Assembly: GCA_017647225.1 (NCBI GenBank)
Contig: JAGCLA010000051.1
Coordinates: 1 to 64,000 of the forward strand
DNA from: Bacteroidaceae bacterium
Lineage (GTDB): Bacteria; Bacteroidota; Bacteroidia; Bacteroidales; Bacteroidaceae
Direction of reading: 5' to 3'
DNA: 64,000 nt
Part shown: piece by piece, positions 32,420-40,366 of the stretch
How the letters are laid out: each line of letters starts with the position of its first letter
How positions within the stretch are numbered: position 1 is the stretch's first letter
Translations under genes and position numbers: made by a program
The notes under the pieces: generated by a model
The model's database searches: none
What the model was told of the DNA's origin: nothing
What the model saw: the letters and a program-made list of their open reading frames with translations, nothing else

Positions 32420-33877
32420 TCATTTCTTGGGAGCATTTTCAAGCAATGCCACCAGATGACGCCACCAACGCTCGGTCGAAGCAATGTCAAGACGTTCATC
32501 GGGAGAGTGAACACCGCGCATTGTAGGTCCAAACGAAATCATATCAAGATGCGGAGCCTTTTCAAGGAACAGGCCACATTCCAAACCGGCATGAATAGCC
32601 TTTATTTTTGCCTCGGCACCGAAGAGCTCCTTATATGTATCACAAGCAACCTTCAGGATATCAGATTTTACGTTAGGTTTCCAGCCCGGATATTTTCCCT
32701 TTGTCACGACAACCGCACCGGCCAATTCAAATGCGGCACGTACAGTATCCGACACATTATCACGTGCCGACTCTACAGAACTGCGCTGGCTCGCTGTAAC
32801 AAGCAAGGTGTTTTCACCTGTACGTTTTACCGAAGCAAGGTTGCTTGATGTCTCAACCAAGCCCGGCATATCCTCGCTCATGGCATACACGCCATTGAAC
32901 ACTGCCTGCAATGAGAGCAGAAGTTTTTTCGCAGAATCCCTATCAATAGCCTTTGCTACAGCATCGGTACTCTGCATAGTGAAACGTGCTGTCGGCTCTG
33001 TTGTAGGATATTCGCCCTGCACCTCTGCCGCAAAGATATTGAATTCGACACGTACAGGCTCTTTATCAGATGAGGGAACTGCAATGACAGCTGATGCGTC
33101 ACGTGGTATGGCATTATGCAGGCTACCACCACTGATGTCGCACAAGTAGCAATCATATTTCTCCGACACACGGTTCAGAAAACGCGCCATAAGTTTGTTG
33201 GCATTAGCCCTGTTCTTGTTTATGTCATCGCCCGAATGGCCACCGGTAAGGCTGTTGATGTCAATTTTCAGGAAGAAATAACCCTCGGGAACATCTATCC
33301 AGCCATGAGTGAATTCAGCATAATTGCATACACCACCTGCACAACCGATAAACATTTCGCCTTCGTCTTCCGAATCGAGGTTTACAAGAATATCACCCTG
33401 CAAAAACTCAGAAGTAAGCTTTTCAGCTCCTGTCAAGCCAGTTTCTTCATCTATGGTAAAAAGGCAATTTACGGCACCATGCTTCAAGTTCTTGTCAGCC
33501 AGCACAGCCATAGCTGCAGCAACACCAATACCGTTGTCTGCGCCGAGTGTAGTACCTTGTGCTTTAAGCCATCCACCATCGACATAAGGACGTATAGGGT
33601 CTTTTTTGAAATCATGCTCCACATCGGGACGCTTGTCGCAGACCATATCCATATGGCTTTGAAGTATTACAGTCTTGAGGTCTTCATAACCAGGATAAGC
33701 CGGTTTTTTAATAAGTACGTTACCGACCTCGTCCGCAATGGTTTCGTAACCGAGTCCTTTACCGAAATTCTGAAGATACTCCGAAATTTGCGCCTCATTT
33801 TTAGAGCCATGAGGTATTGCACATATCTGCAAGAAATAATCAAAAACCGCTTCCGGGTTTAATTTTAGCTGTTCCAT
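32420..33877 (-). CDS. pepD: aminoacyl-histidine (cytosol non-specific) dipeptidase PepD
   Basis: The 485-aa protein is an M20-family metallopeptidase. Metal ligands are visible: H75/D77 in LQSHMDMVCDKR, D114 in TTLGADNGIGV, E144/E145 in TIDEETGL, and a late HAGLECGLF. The lid domain lies between about 200 and 380. PepD cleaves Xaa-His and other dipeptides in the cytoplasm using two zinc ions. Length is as expected. It is the upstream neighbour of the lipoprotein gene and divergent from the small membrane gene at 34062. Confidence 0.93.
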   Translation of the reverse strand: MEQLKLNPEAVFDYFLQICAIPHGSKNEAQISEYLQNFGKGLGYETIADEVGNVLIKKPAYPGYEDLKTVILQSHMDMVCDKRPDVEHDFKKDPIRPYVDGGWLKAQGTTLGADNGIGVAAAMAVLADKNLKHGAVNCLFTIDEETGLTGAEKLTSEFLQGDILVNLDSEDEGEMFIGCAGGVCNYAEFTHGWIDVPEGYFFLKIDINSLTGGHSGDDINKNRANANKLMARFLNRVSEKYDCYLCDISGGSLHNAIPRDASAVIAVPSSDKEPVRVEFNIFAAEVQGEYPTTEPTARFTMQSTDAVAKAIDRDSAKKLLLSLQAVFNGVYAMSEDMPGLVETSSNLASVKRTGENTLLVTASQRSSVESARDNVSDTVRAAFELAGAVVVTKGKYPGWKPNVKSDILKVACDTYKELFGAEAKIKAIHAGLECGLFLEKAPHLDMISFGPTMRGVHSPDERLDIASTERWWRHLVALLENAPKK

Positions 33878-33997
33878 ATTATAAAAATTTGTTAATACGT
33901 TTACTTAAATTGCAAAAAATGCTTAATTTAATCTTTTTCAGCATTTATTTTTACATTTTTCACACAATCCATAAACAAAAAGTGCAGACAAAAATAG

Positions 33998-34005
33998 TAT
34001 ATTTG
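33998..34005 (+). promoter_or_regulatory. -7 box before 34062
   Basis: TATATTTG matches TAnnTTTG, 57 nt before the ATG at 34062. The -33 box is not clear. Confidence 0.45.
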
Positions 34006-34061
34006 TTGGCGAAAAGCCATCAAACGGCGCACCAAGTTTATTATTTACAAATATAATAGAA

Positions 34062-34277
34062 ATGTTCAAGACTTTATTGTTTACGTTGTTAATTATTGCA
34101 ATAAGCGTCATATTGCTTTCAATAACAATAATAATAAAGAAAAACGGCAAGTTCCCCAACACACATATAGGCGGAAACAAGAACATGCGCAAAAGGGGCA
34201 TCAAGTGCGCACAGTCGCAAGACAGGGACGCACGCAAGGAGAACCCGATGGCTGTTAAAGAGATAAATAAGAAATAA
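34062..34277 (+). CDS. conserved small membrane protein, 71 aa
   Basis: The protein has an N-terminal membrane helix (FKTLLFTLLIIAISVILLSI) followed by a basic cytoplasmic tail with FPNTHIGGNKNMRKRGIKC. I recall this tail as a conserved Bacteroidales signature, but its function is unknown. It is followed after 11 nt by the OmpH-like lipoprotein gene, so both are likely in one transcript. Confidence 0.75.
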   Translation: MFKTLLFTLLIIAISVILLSITIIIKKNGKFPNTHIGGNKNMRKRGIKCAQSQDRDARKENPMAVKEINKK

Positions 34278-34288
34278 ATATATCATCT

Positions 34289-34888
34289 ATGAAAAATTTC
34301 AAGAAAGACACTTTTTTTATTATTGCAATTGCTTCACTTTTCATTTTTACACAATGTACCCCAAAAGAGGCTGAGCCTGCTGTGTCATCAGAAATACAAC
34401 CTGCAGAGCAAATGGTACAAGGCCCTAAAATAGCATTTGTAAACCTCGACTCTTTAATGAGCAAATACAACCTTGCTCAGGACATCAACAAAGAGATGAT
34501 GCGCAAAGAAGAGGATATAAAGATGAAACTGACCGACAAGTACAAGGAACTGCAGGCAGACCAGGCTGATTTCGAGCGCAAGTACAAGAACAATGTATAT
34601 GCAACACCCGAAAGAGCGCAGAGCGAATACAACCGTATAGTACAGAAAGAGCAGGAAATCGTACAATATGAGCAGAGCCTTACCATTGAATTCGAGCAGG
34701 AAGGCTTGCAGCGCAACCAGGCTCTTCGCGACTCCATCAATAAATTCGTAAACGAATACAACAAGGTAAAGGGTTACGATTTCATCATCACCAAGCTCGG
34801 CGAGAACCTCCTATATGCAAACCCTGCATACGACATCACACAGGAAGTTGCCGACGGTTTGAACAAACGTTACAATTCAGAGCGTTAA
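34289..34888 (+). CDS. OmpH/Skp-family lipoprotein
   Basis: The 199-aa protein has a lipoprotein signal (IAIASLFIFTQC, Cys24) and the OmpH pattern: KIAFVNLDSLMSKYNLAQD, a long coiled coil (about 75-160) and the closing GYDFIITKLGENLLYANPAYDIT. Skp-type proteins are periplasmic chaperones for outer-membrane proteins. The lipid anchor is a Bacteroidetes variation. It follows the small membrane gene by 11 nt and ends before a shared terminator with aspA. Confidence 0.88.
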   Translation: MKNFKKDTFFIIAIASLFIFTQCTPKEAEPAVSSEIQPAEQMVQGPKIAFVNLDSLMSKYNLAQDINKEMMRKEEDIKMKLTDKYKELQADQADFERKYKNNVYATPERAQSEYNRIVQKEQEIVQYEQSLTIEFEQEGLQRNQALRDSINKFVNEYNKVKGYDFIITKLGENLLYANPAYDITQEVADGLNKRYNSER

Positions 34889-34910
34889 TAACTTTATGAG
34901 ATACATAAAA

Positions 34911-34943
34911 AAATGTCGAGCATTGCTGCTCGACATTTTTTTG
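34911..34943. terminator. bidirectional terminator between the OmpH-like gene and aspA
   Basis: TGTCGAGCA (34914-34922), loop TTGC, TGCTCGACA (34927-34935), with A-run before and T-run after, so it ends transcripts from both sides. Confidence 0.9.
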
Positions 34944-34945
34944 TT

Positions 34946-36364
34946 TTAATATCTCTTTTTGGTTGGCATCTTATGTGGAGAAATCATATTTTCAGGACGA
35001 AGCAATTCGTCAAGTTCCTCTTTAGAGAGCAAGCCCTCTTCAAGCACAAGGTCATATACGCTTCTATTCTCCTTCAATGCACGCTTCGCAATTTTAGCGC
35101 TGTTCTCATAACCAAGCACAGGGTTCAATGCCGTAACAATACCGATGCTACCCATAACAAGCTCCTTGCAGTGGCCCACATTGGCTGTTATGCCATCGAC
35201 GCACAACACGCGCAGACGTGTCATACCACGCAGCAACATACGTATAGAAGAGATTATGGCATGTACCATGACAGGCTCCATGACATTAAGCTGCAACTGA
35301 CCGGCCTCAGCCGCAAAGGTTACGGTAAGGTCGTTACCTATCACGCGGAAACATATCTGGTTAACAACCTCTGGAATCACAGGATTTACCTTACCCGGCA
35401 TAATACTTGAACCCGGCTGCATTGGAGGCAGATTTATCTCGTTCAAACCGCAACGAGGTCCGCTTGACAGCAAACGCAAGTCGTTACATATTTTAGAAAG
35501 CTTTACAGCCAGACGTTTAAGTGCCGAAGAATACATAACCGATGAACCGGCATCAGGAGTTGCCTCGACAAGGTTTCCTGCAAGCACAAACGGTTTGCCT
35601 GAAATGGCACGCAATGCATCGACACAAGCCTGAGCATAACCTGGTTCAGTGTTTATACCTGTACCGATAGCTGTAGCACCCATATTGACCTCAAGGAACA
35701 AACGCGCCATTTCGTTCAAACGGCTGACCTCTTCGTCAAGTGTTACTGCAAAAGCCTCAAATTCCTGACCGAGTGTCATAGGAACGGCATCCTGCAATTG
35801 GGTACGACCCATTTTTATAATACTGTCGAACTCTTTTCCCTTTACACGGAAAGCCTCGATAAGACGTTTAAGCTCACGCACCAGATCCTCGTTATGCAGA
35901 ATGTAACAGAGCTTGAAAGATGTAGGATATGCGTCATTTGTCGATTGCGACAAGTTGACATGGTCATTCGGGTGGCAATACTCGTATTCGCCTTTCTTAT
36001 GACCAAGTATCTCAAGAGCGCGGTTTGCCACCACCTCGTTGATGTTCATGTTTGTAGAAGTGCCGGCACCACCCTGTATCAAATCCACAGGGAACTGGTC
36101 AACCAAAGCACCTTCCATAATCTCTTCACAAGCCTTTTTAATGGCAACACCAATCTCCTCATCAAGCGTTCCAAGTGAAATGTTGGCATGAGCTGCAGCC
36201 CATTTTACCATAGCCAAAGCTTTGACATAATAAGGATGATCACTGATGGTTATACCACTGATATCCTTAAAATTCACCATTGCTCTCAATGTTTGCGCGC
36301 CATAATAGGCATCTGCGGGAACCTGAATCTCGCCTAACGAATCGTGTTCAAGACGTGTTTTCAT
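34946..36364 (-). CDS. aspA: aspartate ammonia-lyase
   Basis: The 472-aa protein is a fumarase/aspartase superfamily member: GAGTSTNMNINEVVANRA (about 100-117), NLSQSTNDAYPTSF (about 137-150), and the signature GSSIMPGKVNPVIPE (about 320-334, mobile catalytic loop with Ser). Presence of MPGKVNP with no fumarase-specific extension and start MKTRLEHDSLGEIQVPADAYYG favours aspartase. It deaminates L-aspartate to fumarate and ammonia, feeding the anaerobic fumarate pathway. Its transcript ends at the shared terminator with the OmpH-like gene. Confidence 0.93.
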   Translation of the reverse strand: MKTRLEHDSLGEIQVPADAYYGAQTLRAMVNFKDISGITISDHPYYVKALAMVKWAAAHANISLGTLDEEIGVAIKKACEEIMEGALVDQFPVDLIQGGAGTSTNMNINEVVANRALEILGHKKGEYEYCHPNDHVNLSQSTNDAYPTSFKLCYILHNEDLVRELKRLIEAFRVKGKEFDSIIKMGRTQLQDAVPMTLGQEFEAFAVTLDEEVSRLNEMARLFLEVNMGATAIGTGINTEPGYAQACVDALRAISGKPFVLAGNLVEATPDAGSSVMYSSALKRLAVKLSKICNDLRLLSSGPRCGLNEINLPPMQPGSSIMPGKVNPVIPEVVNQICFRVIGNDLTVTFAAEAGQLQLNVMEPVMVHAIISSIRMLLRGMTRLRVLCVDGITANVGHCKELVMGSIGIVTALNPVLGYENSAKIAKRALKENRSVYDLVLEEGLLSKEELDELLRPENMISPHKMPTKKRY

Positions 36365-36494
36365 ATATGAAGTTTTTTAATTGTTCGTTCTTAATATAAT
36401 AATTCAAATTACGGCATTTTGTTCTCAAGCCAAGACAAAAAGCCACCACAGAACATATATATACGCTTTCACAGCATACGTTCACGGTTTACCG

Positions 36495-36502
36495 CAAATA
36501 TA
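36495..36502 (-). promoter_or_regulatory. candidate aspA -7 box
   Basis: The plus strand CAAATATA is TATATTTG on the minus strand, about 130 nt before the aspA ATG. A TTG lies 22 nt further upstream (36527-36525), slightly long. Confidence 0.4.
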
Positions 36503-36586
36503 GGAATTAATTATTGTAAGGATGCAAGAAAAAAAGATAATTTTCTAAAAACCTCAATTATAAGCCGATTAAGCCGTATTTATGGA

Positions 36587-36614
36587 CAAAAAAAGAGAAC
36601 TCGATTGAGTTCTC
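36587..36614 (-). terminator. terminator of tRNA-fMet
   Basis: On the minus strand GAGAACTC (36614-36607), loop AATC, GAGTTCTC (36602-36595), then a T-run. It starts 5 nt after the tRNA. Confidence 0.85.
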
Positions 36615-36619
36615 CTGAG

Positions 36620-36691
36620 TAGCGGGGGAAGGGATCGAACCTCCGGCCTTTGGGTTATGAGCCCAACGAGCTACCACTGCTCCACCCCGCG
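36620..36691 (-). tRNA. tRNA-Met, initiator (anticodon CAT)
   Basis: The 72-nt sequence folds as a cloverleaf: acceptor CGCGGGG with CCCCGCT, D stem GAGC/GCTC, anticodon loop CTCATAA, T arm GGAGG-TTCGATC-CCTTC. The first acceptor position is unpaired (C1 with T72) and the anticodon stem has three G:C pairs (GGG/CCC), both marks of the initiator tRNA. CCA is not encoded. Confidence 0.95.
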
Positions 36692-36712
36692 ATGCGGTTT
36701 TCAAAACTGATG

Positions 36713-36744
36713 CAAAGGTATAGCTTTTTCCGTTATCCTCCAAA
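36713..36744 (-). promoter_or_regulatory. promoter of tRNA-fMet
   Basis: On the minus strand TTTG (36744-36741), 20-nt spacer, TACCTTTG (36720-36713): a complete Bacteroidetes promoter 22 nt before the tRNA. Confidence 0.75.
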
Positions 36745-36810
36745 TTTAAACAACACTTTTTTCCAAAAAGTTTCAAAAGCCACAATTGTCGACCTTTTTC
36801 TGCACCTTCT

Positions 36811-36842
36811 ATTGCACAACTGTGCAATAATGTGTAATTTTG
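36811..36842 (+). promoter_or_regulatory. promoter with operator before the TetR gene
   Basis: The palindrome ATTGCACA-AC-TGTGCAAT (36811-36828) covers the -33 TTG (36812-36814) of a promoter whose -7 box TAATTTTG is at 36835-36842 (20-nt spacer). The ATG follows at 36865. The geometry means binding would block transcription, as expected for TetR autorepression. Confidence 0.7.
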
Positions 36843-36864
36843 TTTTGTAAAACATTAAAAACAG

Positions 36865-37482
36865 ATGGCAACTACCGATACAAAAGAGCATCTCATAAAA
36901 GTAGCAAGAAAATTGTTTGCACAACAGGGCATCGGCAACATAACAATGAACGATATTGCAAAAGCCGCAAACAAAAGTCGCAGAACCGTATATACCTACT
37001 TCCAAAGCAAAGAAGAGCTACTTGAAGCCTCGATAGAGATGGAGGTAATGAAAATATCGAATGCGATGACAAAAGTTGCCATATCAACATTATCGCCTGA
37101 CAGAAAAATCATCAAGCTGATATTCGTACGTTTGGAACTTACACGAAGCATTGTACGCCGAAACAGTTGCCTTCACTCCGACTACATCGTCATTGTGGAA
37201 CACATACGCAAGAGCTTTGACGCAAAAGAGATAGCACTGTTCCGCCACATAATATCCGAAGGAAAGCAAAAAGGCATATTCAACACCGAAAGTCCCGACC
37301 TTGCCGCACGCTTCCTGCATTTCTGCCTTAAAGGAATAGAAATACCGTTCATAAACGGAATGGTAAGCAAGAACAACGACGATAAATTTGTCAACAATTT
37401 TACAGAAAAGGTCATACTCAACGCACTTGGTTATACCAAACCCATAAACAGCAACAACAATGAACGTACTATACGAGGATAA
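36865..37482 (+). CDS. TetR-family transcriptional regulator
   Basis: The 205-aa protein has a TetR helix-turn-helix at residues 9-55: LIKVARKLFAQQGIGNITMNDIAKAANKSRRTVYTYFQSKEELL. The remaining part is the helical ligand-binding domain (SPDRKIIKLIFVRLELTRS, FINGMVSKNNDDK). A perfect palindrome in its own promoter is a likely autorepression site. Its stop region overlaps the start of the RluA-type gene by 23 nt, so both are co-expressed. Ligand unknown. Confidence 0.9.
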   Translation: MATTDTKEHLIKVARKLFAQQGIGNITMNDIAKAANKSRRTVYTYFQSKEELLEASIEMEVMKISNAMTKVAISTLSPDRKIIKLIFVRLELTRSIVRRNSCLHSDYIVIVEHIRKSFDAKEIALFRHIISEGKQKGIFNTESPDLAARFLHFCLKGIEIPFINGMVSKNNDDKFVNNFTEKVILNALGYTKPINSNNNERTIRG

Positions 37483-38128
37483 TCATATAATTGTCATAAA
37501 CAAAGCAGCCGGCGAAATTGTACAGGGCGACAAAACCGGCGACAAGTCGCTATGCGACACAATGAAGGCCTTCCTGAAAGAGAAGTATGCCAAACCGGGC
37601 AATGTGTTTGTAGGACTACCCCACCGCCTTGACCGTCCAGTCAGCGGCGTTGTAGTATTTGCAAAGACAAGCAAGGCTCTCGAAAGGCTGAATACAATGT
37701 TCCGCGATGGCGCTGTAAAGAAGATATATTGGGCCATAACAAAGTCATGCCCTGTTCCCGCCGAAGGAGAAATCAGCAGCTGGATATTACGCAACGAGAA
37801 GATGAACAAGAGTTTCTCTTACCCCAAAGAGGTAAAAGGCAGCAAGCACGCCATTCTTTGCTACCGCATGATATCAGCATCACAGAACTACAACCTTATA
37901 GAAGTAGAACTAAAGACAGGACGACACCATCAGATACGATGCCAGCTGTCATCTATCGGATGCCCAATCAAAGGCGACCTCAAATACGGCTCAAAGCGTT
38001 CCAACCCCGACGGCAGCATATCGTTACACGCCCGCTATATCGAATTCATTCACCCTGTATCAAAAGAGCAAATAAAAGTAACAGCTCCCGTACCGCAGGA
38101 GAAGTTGTGGCAAAGTTTTGAGAAATAA
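37460..38128 (+). CDS. RluA-family pseudouridine synthase
   Basis: The 222-aa protein has the RluA motif LPHRLDRPVSGVVVFAKTSKAL with catalytic D58, then RNEKMNKSFSY, LIEVELKTGRHHQIRCQLS and SLHARYIEFIHPVS. It has no S4 domain and is short, so it may be an RluA-subgroup enzyme acting on rRNA or tRNA uridine; the exact site cannot be predicted. It overlaps the TetR gene and ends before a bidirectional hairpin terminator. Confidence 0.9.
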   Translation: MNVLYEDNHIIVINKAAGEIVQGDKTGDKSLCDTMKAFLKEKYAKPGNVFVGLPHRLDRPVSGVVVFAKTSKALERLNTMFRDGAVKKIYWAITKSCPVPAEGEISSWILRNEKMNKSFSYPKEVKGSKHAILCYRMISASQNYNLIEVELKTGRHHQIRCQLSSIGCPIKGDLKYGSKRSNPDGSISLHARYIEFIHPVSKEQIKVTAPVPQEKLWQSFEK

Positions 38129-38150
38129 AGAATAATGAATAAAGAATAAA

Positions 38151-38180
38151 AAAAAGCGAGAAACATGTTTCTCGCTTTTT
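38151..38180. terminator. bidirectional terminator between RluA gene and tRNA-Asn
   Basis: AGCGAGAAAC (38155-38164) pairs with GTTTCTCGCT (38167-38176) over a 2-nt centre, with A-run before and T-run after; ends the RluA transcript and the minus-strand tRNA transcript. Confidence 0.85.
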
Positions 38181-38181
38181 G

Positions 38182-38255
38182 CTCTTCAGGTAGGACTTGA
38201 ACCTACGACCCCCTGATTAACAGTCAGGTGCTCTAACCGACTGAGCTACTGAAGA
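38182..38255 (-). tRNA. tRNA-Asn (anticodon GTT), copy 1
   Basis: Cloverleaf of 74 nt: acceptor TCTTCAG/CTGAAGA, anticodon stem CCTGA/TCAGG with loop CTGTTAA, T arm GTAGG-TTCAAGT-CCTAC, discriminator G. Identical in sequence to the copy at 38299-38372. No promoter of its own is visible in the 43 nt between them. Confidence 0.95.
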
Positions 38256-38272
38256 ATGTCGGAGTCTTCATC

Positions 38273-38297
38273 AAAAAAGCGAGTTTCTTGCTCGCTT
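38273..38297 (-). terminator. hairpin between the two tRNA-Asn genes
   Basis: On the minus strand AAGCGAG (38297-38291), a 7-nt loop, CTCGCTT (38283-38277), then T residues. It could end part of the transcript after the first tRNA. Confidence 0.6.
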
Positions 38298-38298
38298 G

Positions 38299-38372
38299 CT
38301 CTTCAGGTAGGACTTGAACCTACGACCCCCTGATTAACAGTCAGGTGCTCTAACCGACTGAGCTACTGAAGA
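38299..38372 (-). tRNA. tRNA-Asn (anticodon GTT), copy 2
   Basis: Same 74-nt sequence as copy 1, nearest to the promoter at 38402-38432, so it is the first of the pair to be transcribed. CCA not encoded. Confidence 0.95.
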
Positions 38373-38401
38373 ATTTTGACTCCTTTGTCGTTTGACGAGT
38401 G

Positions 38402-38432
38402 CAAAGGTAGCATATCTTTTTTTTACATGCAA
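38402..38432 (-). promoter_or_regulatory. promoter of the tRNA-Asn pair
   Basis: On the minus strand TTG (38432-38430), 20-nt spacer, TACCTTTG (38409-38402), 30 nt before the tRNA. A plus-strand TATCTTTG box (38514-38521) also lies in this gap. Confidence 0.7.
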
Positions 38433-38616
38433 GTTTTTCGATTATTTTTTATGCAAAAATCACAAAAACGGGCAAAAAACATTTTTTATTTTACATCAGC
38501 CGTAAACATGGCATATCTTTGAACAGACAAACAAAGAAAAAGTCATATCTTCACCTTTTTCAATAAAAAAACATAAAAAAAACATACAGCATGGATATTA
38601 TAAGGTAATAAAAGAG

Positions 38617-38624
38617 TATTTTTG
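38617..38624 (+). promoter_or_regulatory. -7 box before the S41 protease
   Basis: TATTTTTG matches TAnnTTTG. Transcription near 38631 supports the ATG at 38649 as start and excludes the in-frame ATG at 38622. Confidence 0.5.
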
Positions 38625-38648
38625 CGTTACATAAATAAAAGAATAATC

Positions 38649-40307
38649 ATGAATAACAGAAACAGGATATTTTTAACCCTCATACTCGCAATTTGCTTTT
38701 CGGTTATAATCAAAGCCGACGACAAGCACCGTCAACACCTTGCGCGTCAGCTCTCCATATACAACAATATAATAAAAGAACTGGACCTCTTTTATGTTGA
38801 CAGCATCATGCCCGAAAAAATGATAAACAAGAGCATTGATGCAATGCTTCGGAATCTTGACCCGTACACAGAATACTACCCTGAAGACAAAAGCGAAGAC
38901 CTGAAGATGATGACTACCGGCAAATATGCCGGCATAGGTTCTGTGATACGTTTCCACACCGATAAGAACACAACAGCCATAGCAGAGCCATACGAAGATA
39001 TGCCTGCATACAAGGCAGGACTGAGAGCCGGTGACCTCATATTGGCTGTAAACGGTATCAACGTCGAAGGAATGAGCACCGACAGTGTAAGTGACTTGCT
39101 GCGTGGCGAACCTGGCACACCACTCGCTTTGGAAATAGAACGCCCGGGAAAGAAGGGAAAGATGAATGTCACTCTCGAAAGAGCAAGCATCGCTCTCCCT
39201 CCCATAGCCTATTACGGCATACAGAACGGGAACGTAGGTTACATTCTCCTTGAGAGCTTCACCGACGAATGTGCCAAAAAGATGCGTCGTGCCATAATAG
39301 ATTTGAAGAAACAGGGAGCAGAGTCCTTCATAATAGACCTGCGCGGCAACGGTGGCGGACTTTTGAACGAAGCCGTTGACATTGTAAACCTTTTTGTCCC
39401 CAAAGGCAAAGTAATCGTTACCACAAAAGGAAAGATAAAACAGTCGAACGAGACATACAAGACAACAAACGAGCCGATAGATACAGTTTCACCCATAGCG
39501 ATACTTGTCGATGGGCAGAGCGCCTCGGCTTCGGAGATTGTTGCCGGCTCACTTCAAGACCTCGACAGAGCCGTAATAATAGGCTCACGAACATTCGGAA
39601 AAGGACTTGTGCAAAGCACACGCCAGGTAAATTACGGTGGTTACCTAAAGCTGACAACCGCAAAATACTACATACCAAGCGGACGTTGTGTACAGGCACT
39701 CGACTATTCGCACATGATTGACGACGGCCGTTCAAGCCGTCTTCCCGACAGCCTGACCAACGTATTCCACACTGCTGCCGGCCGTGAGGTGCGCGATGGC
39801 GGCGGCATACGCCCCGACGTGGAGCCAAAGTCAGAAGAGTTGTCAACCCTACTCTACTATCTCATACAGGACATGGCGATATTCGACTTTGCCACAGAGT
39901 TCAAATTAAAGAACAAAGAAATAGCTGTAGCCGACAGCTTTGTCATAAGCGACGAGACATATGCAGATTTCCGCGAATATCTCAAGAAGAGAGGCTTTAC
40001 ATACGACCTACAGAGCGCGAAGATGCTCAAGGAACTGAAAAAGCTCATAGAGTTTGAAGGACTCGCCACCATCACAAAAGAGGAAGTAGAGGCTCTTGAG
40101 AAAAAACTGCATGCCAACCTCGACCACTCTCTCGACCACTTCAAGAAGGATGTCAAGGACCTTGTTGCCGACGAGATAATAAAACGCTACTATGGTCGCA
40201 AGGGCGAAATCATATACAGCCTGCGCGAAGACAGCGACCTTAAAGAGGCTTTTGCCATTCTCAAGGACAACGAACGTTACAGAAAAATTCTTACACCCAT
40301 AAAATAG
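38649..40307 (+). CDS. S41-family C-terminal processing peptidase
   Basis: The 552-aa protein begins with a signal peptide (NRIFLTLILAICFSVIIKAD), so it acts in the periplasm. Order: N-terminal helices, PDZ domain (about 85-170, YKAGLRAGDLILAVNGINV), S41 protease domain (FIIDLRGNGGG; SASASEIVAGSLQDLDRA with catalytic Ser about 293; SRTFGKGLVQS with catalytic Lys about 319), and a charged helical C-terminus. The family trims or degrades proteins by their C-termini. The start is set by the promoter at 38617-38624. Confidence 0.93.
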   Translation: MNNRNRIFLTLILAICFSVIIKADDKHRQHLARQLSIYNNIIKELDLFYVDSIMPEKMINKSIDAMLRNLDPYTEYYPEDKSEDLKMMTTGKYAGIGSVIRFHTDKNTTAIAEPYEDMPAYKAGLRAGDLILAVNGINVEGMSTDSVSDLLRGEPGTPLALEIERPGKKGKMNVTLERASIALPPIAYYGIQNGNVGYILLESFTDECAKKMRRAIIDLKKQGAESFIIDLRGNGGGLLNEAVDIVNLFVPKGKVIVTTKGKIKQSNETYKTTNEPIDTVSPIAILVDGQSASASEIVAGSLQDLDRAVIIGSRTFGKGLVQSTRQVNYGGYLKLTTAKYYIPSGRCVQALDYSHMIDDGRSSRLPDSLTNVFHTAAGREVRDGGGIRPDVEPKSEELSTLLYYLIQDMAIFDFATEFKLKNKEIAVADSFVISDETYADFREYLKKRGFTYDLQSAKMLKELKKLIEFEGLATITKEEVEALEKKLHANLDHSLDHFKKDVKDLVADEIIKRYYGRKGEIIYSLREDSDLKEAFAILKDNERYRKILTPIK

Positions 40308-40366
40308 GAATGACACAAAAACACGCGATAAAGTCTGAACATTAAGGAATAATTAAAAGAACTACT

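Noticed and set aside
33116-33862. 248-codon open frame opposite pepD
   Set aside because: Antisense shadow of a well-identified peptidase.
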